Of a stretch of 9,225 nucleotides of DNA, positions 1-6,198 are shown in pieces. The position numbers were made by a program, and so were the translations under genes. This DNA is from CAZGXM01 sp964529795 (GTDB lineage Bacteria > Bacillota > JADQBR01). Within the stretch, counting starts at the first letter, position 1; every line of letters begins with the position of its first letter. The notes beneath the pieces were generated by a model, which was given only the letters and a program-made list of their open reading frames with translations, made no database searches and was not told the DNA's origin. Location of the stretch: assembly GCA_964529795.1 (NCBI GenBank), contig CAZGXM010000082.1, positions 1-9,225 on the forward strand, read 5' to 3'.

Positions 1-1
1 G

Positions 2-601
2 AGCGCCTTATTCGGTATAGTGGCAGCGGCTAAATTTCCCGGTTTGGAAAGTGCAGCCATGGCCCTGCCGAAAGTGGTAATGCAGTTGAACCCCATTGTA
101 GCCGGTTTGACGCTGGCGGGCCTGTGGGCAGCAGACGTGTCTACCGCAGTTGGACTTTTGTTAGGGAGTTCAACCTTGGTAGTGGGTGACATAGTCAAGG
201 AATATATTAAACCGGATATGAATGAAAAGCAGGAGTTATTCACTTCCAGGATTGTGGTTTTACTCGTAAGTGTGATTACGTACGTCCTTGCCACAACTGT
301 GCTGGGAATACTCAAAACTTTGCTAATCGGGCTAACCTTGACCACAGCTTATACGGTTATCCTGCTGTTTTCGATGTTTGCTCCGAAGCTGTGCAAAAAG
401 AGTGCTGCGTTCTGGACGCTGGTGGTAGGGATTGGGCTCCTGGTACTCTGGGTTTTTGTCCCGGCTATTCGTATCGTCTCGCATCCGATTTATTTGGAGT
501 GGCCGGTTACCGTAGCAACATTCATTATAGTTTCAATACTTGACAAGAGACCTGCTACCATTCCTTTGGAAGAAGTCCAATCAGAAACGGAAGTTGGTTA
601 A
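2..601 (+). CDS. Sodium:solute symporter family protein, C-terminal part (5' end outside window)
   Basis: This is the C-terminal 199 residues of a membrane transporter of the SSS (solute:sodium symporter, LeuT-fold) family. The frame is open to the first bases of the window, so the gene starts upstream; the GTG at 20 is internal. Visible residues 31-60 carry the family signature in a helix (AADVSTAVGLLLGSSTL, then D63). Residues S47-T48 fall where family members such as PutP have the Ser/Thr pair that helps bind Na+ at the Na2 site. Further hydrophobic segments lie at about 84-102, 106-127, 136-154 and 163-180, followed by a short charged cytoplasmic tail. The substrate cannot be read from this fragment; organic and amino acids are common in the family. 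A hairpin with a T-run follows the stop, so it is probably transcribed separately from buk. A role in importing a substrate for the downstream pathway is only a guess. Confidence 0.85.
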   Translation, partial: SALFGIVAAAKFPGLESAAMALPKVVMQLNPIVAGLTLAGLWAADVSTAVGLLLGSSTLVVGDIVKEYIKPDMNEKQELFTSRIVVLLVSVITYVLATTVLGILKTLLIGLTLTTAYTVILLFSMFAPKLCKKSAAFWTLVVGIGLLVLWVFVPAIRIVSHPIYLEWPVTVATFIIVSILDKRPATIPLEEVQSETEVG

Positions 602-611
602 TTTGCAGATC

Positions 612-658
612 AGGCCGGGTAGAGTTACAAACCCTACCCGTCGCTGCCTTGTTTTTTT
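612..658 (+). terminator. Likely intrinsic terminator after the symporter gene
   Basis: CGGGTAG (616-622) pairs perfectly with CTACCCG (634-640) around an 11-base loop. AGGC (612-615) can extend the stem by pairing with GCCT (646-649) across a 5-base bulge, and seven T residues follow at 652-658. The bulge makes it less than canonical, but the position, just after a stop codon and before a new operon, supports a terminator. Confidence 0.6.
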
Positions 659-716
659 GCACCATAGATAGAACAATGTTCAAAATAAAAGAACCTGACG
701 GCACGGGGGTATTTTA

Positions 717-1832
717 ATGACCGAGATGTATAAAATTCTGGTGATAAATCCGGGGTCCACCAGTACCAAAATTGGCGTATTTGGTAACCGGGAAATGCTT
801 TTTGAAGAAAAAATTGAGCATCATACCGATGAACTGGCATCCCTGTCCACAGTCGAGGGCCAGTATTTATATCGTAAAAAATTGGTGCTGGAGTTTCTGG
901 AGCGAATAGGGATTGGACCTGACAGCCTTCACGCGGTGGTGGGCAGGGGGGGTTTGCTCCGCCCGGTAAGTGGAGGCACCTATATTGTTAACGAGATGAT
1001 GCGGGCGGACCTTATAGCGGGTATTAGGGGTGAGCATGCTTCCAACCTTGCCGCATTGATAGCTTTTGATATTGCCACGGAAAATAACATTCCAGCATAC
1101 GTTGTGGACCCGGTGACTGTTGATGAAATGGAGGAAGTTGCAAGAGTTTCCGGCTGGGCGGAGGTTACCAGGGACAGCAAGTCTCATGCACTGAACATGA
1201 AAGCTGTTGCCAGAAAAGTTGCGGCAGAGATGGGCAAGGAATATGCTGAGGTCAATTTTGTGGTTGCCCATCTTGGCAGCGGTATTTCCGTGGCCCCGCA
1301 CCGCAAGGGGAGAATGATAGATGTAAACGGAGCTATCGATGAAGGGCCTTTCTCTCCCGAAAGGTGTGGGGGATTACCCGCAGAAACCCTGGCCCGAATC
1401 TGTTTCACGGGAAAGTACACGGAAAAGGATATCATCAAAGTGCTATATAAAGAAGGCGGGGTCTATTCATATCTTTCCACCAAAGATATGCGCCAGGTGG
1501 AGAGAATGGCAGATGGTGGAAATGAGAAGGCGCGGTTGATATTGGAAGCAATGGCCTATCAGACTGCCAAAGAAATTGGCGCCATGTCCACGGTTTTGTT
1601 TGGGCAGGTGGACAGAATCATTCTGACGGGGGGTATTGCCTATTCGCAGGTTATTGTCCCGAAAATCATCGAAAGGGTTGAATTTATCGCCCCGGTAATT
1701 GTTGTGCCGGGGGAAGAGGAACTGAGGGCGCTTGCAATGGGGGCATTAAGGGTATTACGTGGGGAGGAACAACCCAAGACGTATCCTGCAAACCAGGTCA
1801 ACGGTCAGCAACTAAATGAGACAAAGGAGTGA
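717..1832 (+). CDS. buk: Butyrate kinase (or branched-chain fatty acid kinase)
   Basis: Cytoplasmic kinase of the acetokinase family (ASKHA fold). It transfers phosphate from butyryl- or isobutyryl-phosphate to ADP, giving ATP and the free acid. The 371-residue protein shows the family landmarks: INPGSTSTK at 10-18 (phosphate-binding loop 1), AHLGSG at 184-189 with H185, NGAIDEGPFSPER at 204-216 (D208, E209, R216), and LTGG at 303-306 (adenosine-binding part). Family members are usually about 355 residues; the extra length is a polar C-terminal tail of roughly 20 residues. The start at 717 is chosen because GGGGG at 705-709 sits 7 bases upstream; an ATG at 726 (MYKILVINPG, a very typical Buk N-terminus) is the alternative. 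The stop overlaps the ribosome binding site region of ptb, so the two are probably translationally coupled. With VOR genes nearby, isobutyrate, isovalerate or 2-methylbutyrate are as likely as butyrate. Confidence 0.93.
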   Translation: MTEMYKILVINPGSTSTKIGVFGNREMLFEEKIEHHTDELASLSTVEGQYLYRKKLVLEFLERIGIGPDSLHAVVGRGGLLRPVSGGTYIVNEMMRADLIAGIRGEHASNLAALIAFDIATENNIPAYVVDPVTVDEMEEVARVSGWAEVTRDSKSHALNMKAVARKVAAEMGKEYAEVNFVVAHLGSGISVAPHRKGRMIDVNGAIDEGPFSPERCGGLPAETLARICFTGKYTEKDIIKVLYKEGGVYSYLSTKDMRQVERMADGGNEKARLILEAMAYQTAKEIGAMSTVLFGQVDRIILTGGIAYSQVIVPKIIERVEFIAPVIVVPGEEELRALAMGALRVLRGEEQPKTYPANQVNGQQLNETKE

Positions 1833-1837
1833 AGACC

Positions 1838-2770
1838 ATGGCATATTCCAGCTTTAATGAAATTCAAGAAGCAGCCAAACAGTTGGGGAAACCCGTTGTC
1901 AGTGTTGCTGCTGCTGACGATATTAGGGTTCTGGAAGCCGTGAAACATTCAAACGAAGTGGGAATAGCCGAATTTATCCTGGTTGGTAATGCTGAAAAAA
2001 TAAAGAAACTGGCTAAAAAGTTGGAAATGAATTCAAGTGAGTTTACAATTATTGATACGCCTGACCCCGGTATGGCAGCTTTGGAAGCTACCCGTCAGGT
2101 CAGTGCCGGGAAAGCTGACGTGCTGATGAAGGGACTGGTAAACACCAGCGATTTTATGCATGCGGTGCTGGATTCCCAAGTGGGCTTAAAAACAGGGAGG
2201 ATTATCAGCCACCTTGCTGCCTTTGAAATTCCCGGGCATGACAGGCTGATGTTTTTGACTGACGGGGGTATAAATATTGCGCCTGACTTGAATGAAAAAA
2301 GGGTAATTATGCAGAATGCCATCAATTTCTTAAATGCCATCGGGTATGAAAATCCCATGATAGCAATTCTATCTGCAAATGAAGTAATCAATTCAAAAAT
2401 GCCGGTTACTTTGGAAGCGGCAATGTTGGCAAAAATGGCTGAACGGGGTCAGATTACCGGTGCCACCATTGATGGGCCCATCCCACTGGATTTGGCATTA
2501 AGCGAAGAGGCTGCCAGGCAGAAGAATGTGGTCAGTCCAGTGGCTGGAAAAGCTGATTTGTTATTTGTTCCTACCATAGAGGTGGGGAATGTTCTTGGCA
2601 AGTCATTGGTTTATTTTGCCAATGCTGTTATGGCGGGAATTGTGCTGGGTACCAAAGCTCCCGTAATTCTAACTTCCAGGGCGGCCACCATGGATATGAA
2701 GATTGCCTCCCTGGCCCTGGCTGTTTTATCGAAATCAAAAAAAGTTGGCAAAAGTGATGTCGTTGGCTGA
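1838..2770 (+). CDS. ptb: Phosphate butyryltransferase (phosphotransbutyrylase)
   Basis: Converts butyryl-CoA or a branched acyl-CoA plus phosphate into acyl-phosphate plus CoA, feeding butyrate kinase. The 310-residue protein covers the full phosphate acetyl/butyryltransferase domain. Recognisable blocks are KADVLMKGLVNTSDFMHAVL at 92-111, FLTDGGINIAPDLNEK at 139-154, TIDGPIPLDLALSEEAA at 210-226 and FVPTIEVGNVLGKSLVYF at 243-260. It is short, like Ptb, and lacks the N-terminal extension of long Pta enzymes. The ATG at 1838 is preferred over the in-frame GTG at 1829 because AAGGAG at 1824-1829 lies 8 bases before the ATG, whereas the GTG would overlap that site. The gene order buk-ptb is the reverse of the ptb-buk order of Clostridium acetobutylicum. 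Its 3' end overlaps the start of a truncated P-loop ORF by 14 bases. Confidence 0.93.
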   Translation: MAYSSFNEIQEAAKQLGKPVVSVAAADDIRVLEAVKHSNEVGIAEFILVGNAEKIKKLAKKLEMNSSEFTIIDTPDPGMAALEATRQVSAGKADVLMKGLVNTSDFMHAVLDSQVGLKTGRIISHLAAFEIPGHDRLMFLTDGGINIAPDLNEKRVIMQNAINFLNAIGYENPMIAILSANEVINSKMPVTLEAAMLAKMAERGQITGATIDGPIPLDLALSEEAARQKNVVSPVAGKADLLFVPTIEVGNVLGKSLVYFANAVMAGIVLGTKAPVILTSRAATMDMKIASLALAVLSKSKKVGKSDVVG

Positions 2771-2873
2771 AAAGGTAACTGTTTTGGTCGGCGGTTATGG
2801 CAGCGGAAAAACTCAAATTGCGCTAAATTTAGCTGAAATGTATCGGGTGAGAGGACGGGCGGTTATCGGATAG
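2757..2873 (+). pseudogene. N-terminal remnant of a P-loop ATPase gene (38 codons)
   Basis: An open frame begins at ATG 2757, inside the ptb 3' end, and stops at TAG 2871-2873, giving 38 residues. It opens with a beta-strand (KVTVLVGGYG) running into a textbook Walker A motif, GGYGSGKT at residues 12-19, then an amphipathic helix (QIALNLAEMYRVRG) and the start of a second strand (RAVI) where the frame ends. This is how SIMIBI/MinD-like or similar P-loop proteins begin; the Walker B and nucleotide-binding remainder is absent, and only 54 bases separate the stop from the next gene. I infer a gene truncated by deletion rather than a functional small protein. A perfect 9-base direct repeat, GGCGGTTAT, occurs at 2790-2798 and 2858-2866, the second close to the break. 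A translated micro-protein that couples ptb to downstream genes remains possible. Confidence 0.55.
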
Positions 2874-2889
2874 TGCCCTTAAAAATTTA

Positions 2890-2912
2890 TCTCAGACCTG
2901 TTTGGTTTCAGA
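2890..2912 (+). other. Imperfect hairpin abutting the ferredoxin-subunit ribosome binding site
   Basis: TCTCAGACC (2890-2898) can pair with GGTTTCAGA (2904-2912) around a TGTTT loop, with one C-C mismatch and one G-T pair. It ends at the start of the Shine-Dalgarno GAGGGAGG (2911-2918). There is no T-run, so it is not an intrinsic terminator. It could affect translation or mRNA processing between ptb and the oxidoreductase genes, or be chance. Confidence 0.3.
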
Positions 2913-2927
2913 GGGAGGTATTGTGAA

Positions 2928-3131
2928 ATGGCAAGAGTTGTTGTAAAAGAAGAACGTTGCAAAGGCTGTGGTTTATGTATTGAAGTATGTCCCAAAAACT
3001 TGTTGGCCATTGGCAAGAATGCAAATAGTAGCGGATATTATACCATGATACAGAAAAATAAGGAAGAATGCAGCGGCTGCAGCTTATGTGCTGTTATGTG
3101 TCCCGATGTGGCCATTGAAATATATCGGTAA
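2928..3131 (+). CDS. 2-oxoacid:ferredoxin oxidoreductase, delta subunit (2x[4Fe-4S] ferredoxin)
   Basis: A 67-residue ferredoxin-like subunit that carries electrons from the catalytic alpha/beta core to free ferredoxin. It has two classic cluster motifs: C11-x2-C14-x2-C17-x3-C21-P and C48-x2-C51-x2-C54-x3-C58-P. All eight ligands are present, so two [4Fe-4S] clusters are expected. GAGGGAGG at 2911-2918 lies 9 bases before the ATG. It is followed after 17 bases by the alpha subunit, giving a delta-alpha-beta-gamma order typical of four-subunit VOR and KOR enzymes. Within such a cluster a dedicated delta subunit is much more likely than a free ferredoxin. Confidence 0.9.
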   Translation: MARVVVKEERCKGCGLCIEVCPKNLLAIGKNANSSGYYTMIQKNKEECSGCSLCAVMCPDVAIEIYR

Positions 3132-3148
3132 AGAGGGGAGAGGGTAAT

Positions 3149-4201
3149 ATGGCAAAAATGTTGATGAAAGGTAATGAGGCGCTGGCAGAGGCAGCCATAC
3201 GTGCTGGCTGCAAGTTGTTTTTCGGTTACCCCATTACTCCGTCCACGGAGATACCGGAATATATGGCAAAGAAATTGCCCGGGGTCGGGGGTGCTTTCCT
3301 GCAAGCAGAAAGTGAAATTGCAGCGATTAATATGGTATATGGGGCGGCTGCCGTTGGCGAAAGAGTGATGACTGCTTCCTCCAGTCCCGGCTACAGTTTA
3401 AAACAGGAAGGTTTATCCTATCTGGCAGCTGCGGAACTTCCTGCCGTAGTTGTAAACATTATGAGGGCCGGACCGGGTCTTGGCGGCTTGGGACCAACAC
3501 AGGCTGATTATTTTCAGATTACCAAGGGCGGAGGCCACGGTGATTATCACCCTATTGTTCTGGCACCAGCGTATGTGCAGGAAATGGCAAGTCTGACTGG
3601 AGATGCTTTTGACCTTGCGGATGAATACCGCATTCCGGTGGTAATAGCCGCTGACGGTATTTTGGGCCAGATGATGGAGCCGGTGGAATTTCCGGGAAAC
3701 GAACAAAAAGAGCTGCCGGCAAAGACTTGGGCTGCTACCGGGGCCAAAGGAAGGGAAAAAGTGAATATAGCCAATTATGCTTTGACTCCTGAAGTGGGTG
3801 AAAAGAACTGCCTGCACTTGGAAGAAAAGCATGATTACATCAAACCAAGGGTACAGCGGTGGGATACGTACATGGTTAATGACGCGGAATATTTTCTTGT
3901 GGCTTTTGGAACTTGCGGTAGAATTGCGGAAACTGCCGTTGATTTGGCAAGAGAAGAAGGTATCAAGCTGGGTCTAATTCGTCCCATAACATTATGGCCG
4001 TTTCCCGAAAGAGGTTTTACAGACATTTTGGACCAAGCAAAGGGATTTATGTCCGTGGAGTTAAGTGCCGGGCAAATGGTGGAGGATGTATGCCTGGTGG
4101 TAAATGGGCGGGTGCCGGTAAAGTTTTTTGGCAGACAGGGGGGTATTACTCCGTCGCCCCGGGAAGTGTTAAAGGCTTTTAAGACCCAGTTTGAGTTGTA
4201 A
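3149..4201 (+). CDS. vorB: 2-oxoacid:ferredoxin oxidoreductase, alpha subunit (VorB-like, 3-methyl-2-oxobutanoate type)
   Basis: Catalytic alpha subunit (350 residues) of a thiamine-diphosphate enzyme that oxidatively decarboxylates a 2-oxoacid to acyl-CoA and reduces ferredoxin. The N-terminal pyrimidine-binding domain shows MKGNEALAEAAIRAGC at 6-21, GYPITPSTEIPEY at 26-38 and the QAESE block at 52-56, which supplies a conserved acidic residue near the cofactor. SSPGYSLKQEGLSYL and a long Gly-rich block ending GGGHGDYHPIVLAP follow. The C-terminal third (from about 245) is the transketolase C-terminal-like domain, ending GRQGGITPSPREVLKAF. Length and motifs fit the clostridial proteins usually named VorB. 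The linked buk-ptb pair, which would process isobutyryl- or isovaleryl-CoA, supports a branched-chain 2-oxoacid substrate, but 2-oxoglutarate (KorA) or a broad range cannot be excluded. AGAGGGT at 3139-3145 serves as ribosome binding site. Confidence 0.88.
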   Translation: MAKMLMKGNEALAEAAIRAGCKLFFGYPITPSTEIPEYMAKKLPGVGGAFLQAESEIAAINMVYGAAAVGERVMTASSSPGYSLKQEGLSYLAAAELPAVVVNIMRAGPGLGGLGPTQADYFQITKGGGHGDYHPIVLAPAYVQEMASLTGDAFDLADEYRIPVVIAADGILGQMMEPVEFPGNEQKELPAKTWAATGAKGREKVNIANYALTPEVGEKNCLHLEEKHDYIKPRVQRWDTYMVNDAEYFLVAFGTCGRIAETAVDLAREEGIKLGLIRPITLWPFPERGFTDILDQAKGFMSVELSAGQMVEDVCLVVNGRVPVKFFGRQGGITPSPREVLKAFKTQFEL

Positions 4202-4220
4202 AGCAAGGAGGTTGTAATTG

Positions 4221-4958
4221 ATGGAAAAACAAGTTTTTGGCCGGACATTGGGTTTGACTGACAGGCCCTTTCATTACTGCCCCGGTTGTACTCATGGGAT
4301 AATTCACCGGATTCTGGCAGAGGTTTTAGAGGAACTGGACTTGCTTGAGAGAGCTGTAGGAATAGCCCCGGTGGGCTGTGCCGGGTTTTGTGAAGTATAC
4401 TTCAGCTGTGACATGATTGGTGCAGCACACGGTCGGGCTATCGCCGTGGGTACTGGGGCAAAAAGGGCCCGGCCTAAAAATATAGTGTTTACTTATCAGG
4501 GAGACGGAGATGCAGGTGCCATTGGCTTGGCGGAAACTATCAGCGCTGCTGCCAGGGGAGAAAATATCACCTCGATCTTTGTGAACAATTCAATTTATGG
4601 CATGACAGGAGGACAAATGGCTCCAACCAGTCTTATAGGGCAAAAAACCACAACTTCGCCTTTTGGAAGAGATGCTGCTACATCGGGTTATCCCCTGGAT
4701 CTTCCCTTATTGCTGGCCAATGTGAAAGGTTCGGCTTACGTGACTTCACAGTCCGTGGATACTCCCCAAAACGTGCTCAAAACAAAAAAGGCGATAAAAA
4801 AGGCGTTTCAATATCAGCTTGAAGGCAAGGGTTTCTCATTTGTAAGCATTTTATCCATCTGTCCCACCAACTGGGGCATGTCTCCCGCGGATTCAATAAA
4901 GTGGCTGCAGGACAACATGAAAAACCATTTTTCCATGGGTGAATTGAAAGCTAAGTAA
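4221..4958 (+). CDS. 2-oxoacid:ferredoxin oxidoreductase, beta subunit (TPP-binding)
   Basis: Beta subunit of the oxidoreductase (245 residues), which holds the thiamine diphosphate and the proximal [4Fe-4S] cluster. The TPP signature is clear: G94-D95-G96-D97, then N122-N123 after about 26 residues, followed by YGMTGGQMAPTS. Four cysteines stand where OFOR beta subunits have cluster ligands: C20 and C23 (CPGC), C53 (VGCAGF) and C213 (SICPTNWG). C57 and C63 are extra. The gene could start at TTG 4218 or ATG 4221; AAGGAGG at 4205-4211 is 6 or 9 bases away respectively, and I take the ATG. It lies 19 bases after the alpha gene. It forms the active site together with the alpha subunit. Confidence 0.9.
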   Translation: MEKQVFGRTLGLTDRPFHYCPGCTHGIIHRILAEVLEELDLLERAVGIAPVGCAGFCEVYFSCDMIGAAHGRAIAVGTGAKRARPKNIVFTYQGDGDAGAIGLAETISAAARGENITSIFVNNSIYGMTGGQMAPTSLIGQKTTTSPFGRDAATSGYPLDLPLLLANVKGSAYVTSQSVDTPQNVLKTKKAIKKAFQYQLEGKGFSFVSILSICPTNWGMSPADSIKWLQDNMKNHFSMGELKAK

Positions 4959-4973
4959 CAGGAGGGATTTGAA

Positions 4974-5513
4974 GTGGAAGAAAGAATGATTTTTGCCGGG
5001 TTTGGCGGCCAGGGAGTACTGTTTGCGGGAAAGCTGCTAGCTTATGCCGGGATGGTCGGTGACAAAAATGTCACCTGGATTCCGTCCTATGGTCCGGAAA
5101 TGCGTGGGGGAACAGCTAACTGCTCTGTAATAATATCCGACAACCGTATTGGTTCGCCGACCGTTGATAAACCAACGTTGACGGTAGTTATGAACGGTGC
5201 ATCATTTGATAAGTTTGTCGGGGAGGTAGAATCGGGGGGCTTCTTGTTTATTAACAGCTCAATAGTTGACAGAATACCTGAAAGGGACGATATCAACATT
5301 GTTGAAATTACTGCCAACAAATTAGCTAACGACAACTTTAACAGTGTCAAATTAGCCAATATGGTAATTATAGGCAGCGTGTTGGCTAAGATAAATATTG
5401 TTGATAAAGAACTGGTCTTCCGAGCTTTGGAGGAGATGGTAGGCAGAAAACGTCCGGAAATGGTAGAGGTAAATAAGAAAGCAATTGAATTAGGGATGAA
5501 AGCAGCCAGGTGA
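4974..5513 (+). CDS. 2-oxoacid:ferredoxin oxidoreductase, gamma subunit
   Basis: Gamma subunit of the complex (179 residues), the domain thought to help bind CoA and stabilise the assembly. The N-terminal glycine-rich strand-loop GFGGQGVLFAGKLLA (from residue 9) and the block SYGPEMRGGTANCSVIISD are diagnostic of the family. The start is a GTG at 4974, 7 bases after AGGAGGG (4960-4966); the in-frame ATG at 4986 has no better site. It lies 15 bases after the beta gene and completes the delta-alpha-beta-gamma set. No intrinsic terminator is obvious after its stop, so some read-through toward the T-box region is conceivable. Confidence 0.9.
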   Translation: MEERMIFAGFGGQGVLFAGKLLAYAGMVGDKNVTWIPSYGPEMRGGTANCSVIISDNRIGSPTVDKPTLTVVMNGASFDKFVGEVESGGFLFINSSIVDRIPERDDINIVEITANKLANDNFNSVKLANMVIIGSVLAKINIVDKELVFRALEEMVGRKRPEMVEVNKKAIELGMKAAR

Positions 5514-5687
5514 TGTTACAAATTTCGTGCATTGTTCCGGCCATATGGAACTCGTGTTCGACGGTTCATGGGCAGCAAATGGGCATTTTCAAGTCAGGAA
5601 TCTTTATTTCATGGGTTCAGGAGTCGGGACCTTTTCAAAACGCCAAATTTCATGGATACACGTTTTGCCAATAGGCCTGTCAAAAGT
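5514..5687. other. Intergenic stretch with no recognised gene
   Basis: I find no ORF with a ribosome binding site, no tRNA and no convincing terminator here. Short words such as TTCATGG and AAATTTC recur (for example AAATTTC near 5521 and again near 5646), but they form no ordered repeat. It may be decayed sequence between two operons, or hold an unrecognised termination region for the oxidoreductase operon. Confidence 0.4.
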
Positions 5688-5716
5688 CTGATATTTTTTT
5701 AAAACAATGTTACAAT
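5688..5716 (+). promoter_or_regulatory. Candidate sigma-A promoter for the T-box operon
   Basis: CTGATA (5688-5693, 4 of 6 matches to the -35 consensus) is separated by exactly 17 bases from TACAAT (5711-5716, 5 of 6 to the -10 consensus). A TG at 5708-5709 gives an extended -10. Transcription would begin near 5723, about 30 bases before the first helix of the T-box, which is the expected position. Confidence 0.55.
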
Positions 5717-5747
5717 TTAAAAAATTCACATATCACCTTGTAACAGT

Positions 5748-6019
5748 AATGATGGAGAAAAGTAGGCTTACCTGAAGCCTTGCAGGGAGAAGGGCCGCTG
5801 ACTGAAAGCCCTTCAGGATAGGGTATGCCGAAGTTCCCTCCTAAACTGCAGGATGAAGCGCTTTCAGGCGTGCGTAGTCTGTGCCGGGTCTTCCCCGTTA
5901 GCAGGAAGCAAGTCTAGGGTACCGTCACCCCGCACTTGAACATGTAAAATCACCAATTAACACTAGGGTGGTATAACGAAAAGCCAAGGCTTCTCGTCCC
6001 TATTGACGAGAAGCTTTTT
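5748..6019 (+). promoter_or_regulatory. T-box leader: Stem I (probable Phe specifier) and first antiterminator module
   Basis: A tRNA-sensing T-box riboswitch. In Stem I, GGAG (5754-5757) pairs with CTCC (5838-5841). The AGTA (5761-5764)/GAA (5830-5832) pair forms the conserved S-turn, and GGC-T-TACC (5765-5772) pairs with GGTA-T-GCC (5822-5829) with a single T-T mismatch. The distal part has the hairpin GAAGGGC (5789-5795)/GCCCTTC (5808-5814), with a GNTG-type GCTG in its loop. After GAA come G then TTC (5834-5836), read here as a Phe specifier; GTT (Val, 5833-5835) is the alternative register. A Stem II-like helix pairs GTGCG (5870-5874) with CGCAC (5931-5935). The T-box proper is AGGG (5965-5968), a 7-base bulge TGGTATA and ACG (5976-5978), which pairs with CGTCCCT (5995-6001). 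The bulge departs from the usual TGGNACC, but TGGT still matches an ACCA tRNA end. Confidence 0.85.
5989..6019 (+). terminator. T-box terminator 1
   Basis: GCTTCTCGTC (5989-5998) pairs perfectly over 10 bp with GACGAGAAGC (6005-6014) around a 6-base loop, followed by five T residues (6015-6019). Its 5' arm overlaps the CGTCCCT that forms the antiterminator with the T-box sequence at 5965-5978, so the two structures exclude each other. Confidence 0.9.
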
Positions 6020-6030
6020 ACATCTATACC

Positions 6031-6139
6031 CAAGTGTGGTCAAGTACCATGCACTTGTAATGAGGTGGGTAAAAAATCTTTTACCAACCAGGGTGGTACT
6101 GCGGCTGCTCGCCCGTCCCTGACCAGGGGCGGGATTTTT
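6031..6139 (+). promoter_or_regulatory. Second T-box antiterminator module without its own Stem I
   Basis: After terminator 1 there are two hairpins and a second complete T-box element. CAAGTG-TGGT (6031-6040) pairs with ACCA and CACTTG (6046-6057), with a 2-base bulge. A Stem III-like hairpin pairs GGTAAAA (6068-6074) with TTTTACC (6079-6085), extended by GGT/ACC across one mismatch, and ends exactly at the T-box motif. The motif AGGG (6090-6093), bulge TGGTACT and GCG (6101-6103) is nearly canonical and pairs with CGTCCCT (6114-6120). Only about 70 bases separate terminator 1 from this motif, too few for another Stem I, and no AGTA/GAA pair is seen. The module therefore probably relies on the specifier of the first unit. 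Confidence 0.85.
6112..6139 (+). terminator. T-box terminator 2
   Basis: CCCGTCCCT (6112-6120) pairs with AGGGGCGGG (6125-6133) over 9 bp including one T-G pair, with a GACC loop, then A and five T residues (6135-6139). Its 5' arm is shared with antiterminator 2, the same mutually exclusive design as the first module. Confidence 0.9.
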
Positions 6140-6162
6140 ATATGCAAACAAGGAGGTGTAAT

Positions 6163-6198
6163 TTGAATGTTGGTATCCTAAGTTCAAGATACATTTAG
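6163..6198 (+). CDS. Twelve-codon ORF with strong ribosome binding site (leader peptide or gene remnant)
   Basis: AAGGAGGTG (6150-6158), one of the best Shine-Dalgarno sequences in the window, lies right after terminator 2 but is not followed by a long gene. A TTG at 6163, 6 bases after AGGAGG, opens a frame encoding MNVGILSSRYI and then TAG. The ATG at 6167 gives only MLVS. The first residues (NVGIL, a beta-strand-like start) resemble the N-terminus of a normal enzyme, so this may be the stump of a lost first gene of the T-box operon. It could instead be a short translated leader. No function can be assigned. Confidence 0.35.
   Translation: MNVGILSSRYI

Noticed and set aside
671..681. Palindrome GAACAATGTTC upstream of buk as a LexA (SOS) box
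   Set aside because: The Gram-positive LexA site needs GAAC-N4-GTTC; here the spacer is 3 bases, and metabolic genes follow. It may be chance or another operator.
867..1301. Minus-strand ORFs of 60 to 160 codons opposite buk, ptb, vorB, gamma, paaK and hisC
   Set aside because: They lie wholly opposite well-supported genes, lack ribosome binding sites and recognisable motifs, and are shadows of coding-strand composition.
1829..1837. GTG at 1829 as the ptb start
   Set aside because: It overlaps the Shine-Dalgarno AAGGAG itself; ATG 1838 has ideal spacing and gives the usual N-terminus.
5915..5930. AGGGTACCG resembling a third T-box motif
   Set aside because: It lacks the TGG of the tRNA-acceptor-binding bulge and has no partner CGTCCCT or terminator close by; it more likely belongs to the Stem II/III region, as GGGT/ACCC can form a small hairpin.
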